Shown one piece after another: positions 32,661 through 35,089 of a DNA stretch of 35,089 bases. How positions within the stretch are numbered: position 1 is the stretch's first letter; each line of letters starts with the position of its first letter. This DNA comes from Bacillota bacterium (GTDB taxonomy: Bacteria > Bacillota > Clostridia > Tissierellales > Peptoniphilaceae), in the NCBI GenBank assembly GCA_023443025.1, contig JAEZWM010000003.1, forward strand, positions 1 through 35,089. Reading direction: 5' to 3'. Made by a program: the position numbers and the translations under genes. The notes below the pieces were generated by a model. That model was not told the DNA's origin and searched no databases. It saw nothing but the letters and a program-made list of their open reading frames with translations.

Positions 32661-34808
32661 ATGAAGGCTGTTGATGTACTGCAGAAGTATTTTGGTTATG
32701 ATGATTTTCGGGATTCTCAGGAGGAGATAATAGAAACGATAATTAGCGGAAGAGATGTGCTTGGTCTTATGCCAACAGGTAGTGGAAAGTCAATTTGTTA
32801 TCAGATACCTGCTATGCTTATGAATGGTTTAACTATTGTAATTTCACCACTGATTTCGCTAATGAAGGATCAAGTGGATACCTTAAATCAGGTAGGAATT
32901 CCCTCTACATATATCAATAGTAGTCTTGATTATGATGAAATAAATTATAGAACATCCTCTCTAATGTCCGGTGGGTTCAAGCTTGTATACATTGCACCGG
33001 AAAGGCTTTCAATGCCTCATTTTATTGATACCCTAATCGGGATTGATGTAGCTCAGGTTGCAGTTGATGAGTCACACTGTATAAGTCAGTGGGGTCATGA
33101 CTTTAGACCTGATTATCGGTTAATCTCGGAGATGATTTCAAAATTTCCCAAAAGACCCGTTATTACGGCATTTACAGCAACTGCGACAGAAAACTGTGCT
33201 CGTGACATCATAAAACAGCTGGATTTAAAAAATCCTCTTATAAAGATAAATAGCTTCGATCGACCTAATATATACTTTGATGTAATAGAAACTAGAGATA
33301 AAAATGCTGAACTTGTAAAGCATTTAAACAAAGGTGAAAGCACTATCATCTATTGTGCTACTAGAAAACTCGTGGATGCACTCTACTCTTATCTATCTCA
33401 AGCAGGATTAAATGTAGATAGATATCATGCCGGAATGACTCCCGAGGAAAGGGATGAGTCTCAGAATAAGTTTCTTAACGATGAAACAGACATTATGATT
33501 GCTACACTTGCTTTTGGAATGGGAATAGATAAACCCGATATTCGAAAAGTAATTCACTATAATATGCCGAAGAGTATGGAAAACTACTACCAAGAAGCTG
33601 GTAGAGCCGGCCGTGATGGGCTTCCTTCTGAAGCGATTCTTCTTTTTTCACCACAGGATATCATTATCCAAAAATTGATTATGCAAAATGGTAGCAACTT
33701 ATCAGATAGCCATAAAAAACTTGAATCAATGATTGACTACTCAAGATCAACTGATTGTTTAAGAAACAGAATTTTGAATTACTTTAACGAATTTCCCAAA
33801 GAAGACTGCAATCATTGTAGTAGTTGTACAACTGAGTTTGATGAACTTGAAGTACTGGAAGAGTCTAAAAAGATTATCTCCTGTATATATAGAATGAACC
33901 AAAGTTTTGGAGTCAACCTTACAGTTGACGTTCTAACCGGTTCAAAAAACAAAAGAGTTAAAGAACTTGGTTTTGATGCAATTTCAACATATGGTATCAT
34001 GTCAGATTACAAAAAAGATGCCGTTTTTGATATTATTAATTTTCTAATCAATAAGGACTATATCGGACAGACTACTGACCAGTATCCAACTCTTTATTTA
34101 AACGGTAATTCATCAAATCTTCTGAATTCAAACGATGAACTCTATATGAGAGTAAGAAAAGTGGTACAGTCCACAAAGAAGGTTTCGACTGAATCTGAGG
34201 TAATAGATTTAACTGATGAAGGAAAAGAATTATTCCAGATAATAAGGGAATGGAGATTAGAAAAAGCTAAATCTCAAAATCTGCCACCTTTTGTTATTTT
34301 TGGTGACCAAACGATTAATTCCTTATTGGATGTACTCCCTAAAGATATGGATGAGATTTTAAAAGTAAAAGGCATAGGTGATCACAAAGCAGAAAAATAC
34401 GGTGAAGAATTATTGAAGCTATTAAACGAAAATATAAAAGAAGGTGTTGTCTACGCATCAAAGAGCGTAGAAGAAGCAGTGCAAAAACCAAAAAAAGATC
34501 CCAAAACTCCTACCGCTTTAGAAACTTACAGGCTTTATAAATTGGGACTTTCTGCTGAAGAGATAGCTGAGCAAAGATCACTAACCGTAAGGACTATTAC
34601 AAACCATCTGGTATCCTGTTTAAAAGACGGTATGGAAGTTGACGTTTCAGACTTTGTAGATGATGAAGCCATGAGCGAAATAACGGAAGCAGTAGAACAA
34701 GTTGGAACAGAGTGGCTAAAACCAATTAAAGAACTTGTTTCGGACGATATTAGTTATGATATGATTAAGATAGCTCTGGTGAAGATTAATTCTAGGGCGA
34801 TACAGTAG
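32661..34808 (+). CDS. recQ: ATP-dependent DNA helicase RecQ
   Basis: The 715-residue enzyme unwinds DNA 3' to 5' in recombination repair. It has Walker A MPTGSGKS (K43), the DExH-box form DESH (136-139) followed by CISQWGHDFRPDY, helicase motif VI QEAGRAGRDG, and the zinc site C366, C383, C386 and C389. The winged-helix RQC domain follows (about 400-500), then an HRDC domain near 525-600 (FVIFGDQTINSLLDVLPKD) and a C-terminal HTH segment (YRLYKLGLSAEEIAEQRSL) as in Bacillus-type RecQ. ATG 32661 has RBS TTGGAGG. A TATACT at 32626-32631 is a possible -10. It is not in an operon with neighbours visible here. Confidence 0.95.
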   Translation: MKAVDVLQKYFGYDDFRDSQEEIIETIISGRDVLGLMPTGSGKSICYQIPAMLMNGLTIVISPLISLMKDQVDTLNQVGIPSTYINSSLDYDEINYRTSSLMSGGFKLVYIAPERLSMPHFIDTLIGIDVAQVAVDESHCISQWGHDFRPDYRLISEMISKFPKRPVITAFTATATENCARDIIKQLDLKNPLIKINSFDRPNIYFDVIETRDKNAELVKHLNKGESTIIYCATRKLVDALYSYLSQAGLNVDRYHAGMTPEERDESQNKFLNDETDIMIATLAFGMGIDKPDIRKVIHYNMPKSMENYYQEAGRAGRDGLPSEAILLFSPQDIIIQKLIMQNGSNLSDSHKKLESMIDYSRSTDCLRNRILNYFNEFPKEDCNHCSSCTTEFDELEVLEESKKIISCIYRMNQSFGVNLTVDVLTGSKNKRVKELGFDAISTYGIMSDYKKDAVFDIINFLINKDYIGQTTDQYPTLYLNGNSSNLLNSNDELYMRVRKVVQSTKKVSTESEVIDLTDEGKELFQIIREWRLEKAKSQNLPPFVIFGDQTINSLLDVLPKDMDEILKVKGIGDHKAEKYGEELLKLLNENIKEGVVYASKSVEEAVQKPKKDPKTPTALETYRLYKLGLSAEEIAEQRSLTVRTITNHLVSCLKDGMEVDVSDFVDDEAMSEITEAVEQVGTEWLKPIKELVSDDISYDMIKIALVKINSRAIQ

Positions 34809-34856
34809 TATTTGTTTTTTATTATGATATACTTATATAAAATAGTAGTGTAAATA

Positions 34857-34881
34857 GGGTTCGAGTCCCCGAAGGCCCACC
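34857..34881 (+). other. orphan tRNA 3'-end-like segment
   Basis: GGGTTCGAGTCCC is a T-arm core with a 7-base TTCGAGT loop, and it is followed by CGAAGGCCCACC, which looks like an acceptor 3' strand with discriminator and partial CCA. No D-arm, anticodon arm or 5' acceptor strand is found in the AT-rich DNA before it. It is likely a tRNA remnant or an attachment site copy, not a functional tRNA. Confidence 0.5.
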
Positions 34882-34902
34882 GAAACAATTAATCAACATC
34901 AC

Positions 34903-34927
34903 AAAAGCCCACATTGTGTGGGCTTTT
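34903..34927. terminator. bidirectional terminator
   Basis: AAAAGCCCACA and its complement (11-bp stem, loop TTG) are placed between recQ and the convergent partial gene at the window end. Confidence 0.88.
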
Positions 34928-34954
34928 ATTTGTAGGGGAAATATGATTATTCTA

Positions 34955-35089
34955 TTATTTTACTTTGTTATTTTCTTTTTTTACTTCTGGAGTTTTCGCT
35001 TGAGGTGCTTTTACTTCAGGAGTTTTTGTTTCTTTTTTACTTTTGTTGTCTATTTTTACTTCAGGGTTAGCTTTTTTTGGTGCTGCTGG
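34955..35089 (-). CDS. C-terminus of a Lys/Pro-rich protein, 5' part outside window
   Basis: The minus strand is open from the window edge to a TAA at 34955, giving the last 44 residues of a protein. The segment is rich in Lys, Pro, Glu and Val with a repeated TPEVK unit (KTPEVKAPQAKTPEVKKEN), and starts PAAPKKANPEVK. It is a disordered basic tail of the kind seen at the ends of ribosome-, nucleic-acid- or wall-associated proteins; the family cannot be told from this part. Confidence 0.6.
   Translation of the reverse strand, partial: PAAPKKANPEVKIDNKSKKETKTPEVKAPQAKTPEVKKENNKVK

Noticed and set aside
34801..34881. Complete tRNA or T-box leader after recQ
   Set aside because: Only the T-arm and 3' end are present, and the T-box core sequence AGGGTGGNACCGCG is absent.
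1..35089. CRISPR arrays, rRNA genes or intact insertion sequences
   Set aside because: No regularly spaced repeats, rRNA stretches or transposase-like frames were seen on either strand.

Overview
The window looks like chromosomal DNA of a low-GC Gram-positive bacterium (Bacillota), most likely a clostridial or Tissierellia-type anaerobe. The signs are AT-rich DNA, strong AGGAGG-type ribosome binding sites, lipoprotein signals, a Fur-family Zur, an agr-like peptide quorum system, and cell wall binding repeat 2 (CWB2) domains on a secreted protease. No rRNA, complete tRNA, CRISPR array or intact insertion sequence was seen. The taxon is an inference from gene content.

Layout. 1-3.3 kb: the 5' part of an M3 oligoendopeptidase, a YdcF/DUF218 protein, proC, and a small phasin-like protein. 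3.4-6.3 kb: a tightly coupled zinc uptake operon, znuA-znuC-znuB-zur. 6.4-13.4 kb: a phosphate and glycerophosphodiester block, with a GDPD enzyme (ugpQ-like) converging on ugpB-ugpA-ugpE-ugpC and then a Na+/phosphate cotransporter with a PhoU-like tail. The ugpB upstream region carries three PhoP-box-like hexamers at 11-bp spacing. 13.6-16.7 kb: an uncharacterised 541-residue membrane protein, then an ECF sigma factor and its zinc-motif anti-sigma factor behind an ECF-type promoter.

16.9-24.1 kb, all on the minus strand, is the most notable part. A two-component pair (LytTR response regulator and GHKL kinase, agrA/agrC-like) is followed, after a terminator, by an unannotated 52-codon agrD-like autoinducer gene. 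That gene overlaps by one base a very short agrB-like gene (113 residues) that keeps the catalytic His and Cys. The same strand continues with a lactococcin-972-type set: a multi-pass bacteriocin-associated membrane protein, an ABC ATPase, a 160-residue membrane-anchored protein and the secreted bacteriocin-like peptide. The promoter in front of agrD has two near-identical direct repeats at 21-bp spacing ending at a poor -35 box, as expected for a LytTR-activated promoter. The simplest model is a quorum-sensing circuit whose output operon contains both the signal genes and the bacteriocin with its membrane/ABC partners. An SdpI-family protein and a small membrane protein downstream are candidate immunity genes.

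24.5-29.4 kb: a 1635-residue secreted S8 (subtilisin, lactocepin/C5a-peptidase-like) protease with a PA insert, a proline-rich linker and three C-terminal CWB2 repeats, divergent from the agr genes. 29.4-32.4 kb: an ABC-2 type exporter (permease and ATPase), then an XRE regulator and a DUF3796-like membrane protein whose promoter -10 is covered by a palindrome. 32.7-34.8 kb: recQ. After recQ comes an orphan tRNA 3'-end-like segment, a bidirectional terminator, and the Lys/Pro-rich C-terminus of a gene that runs off the window.
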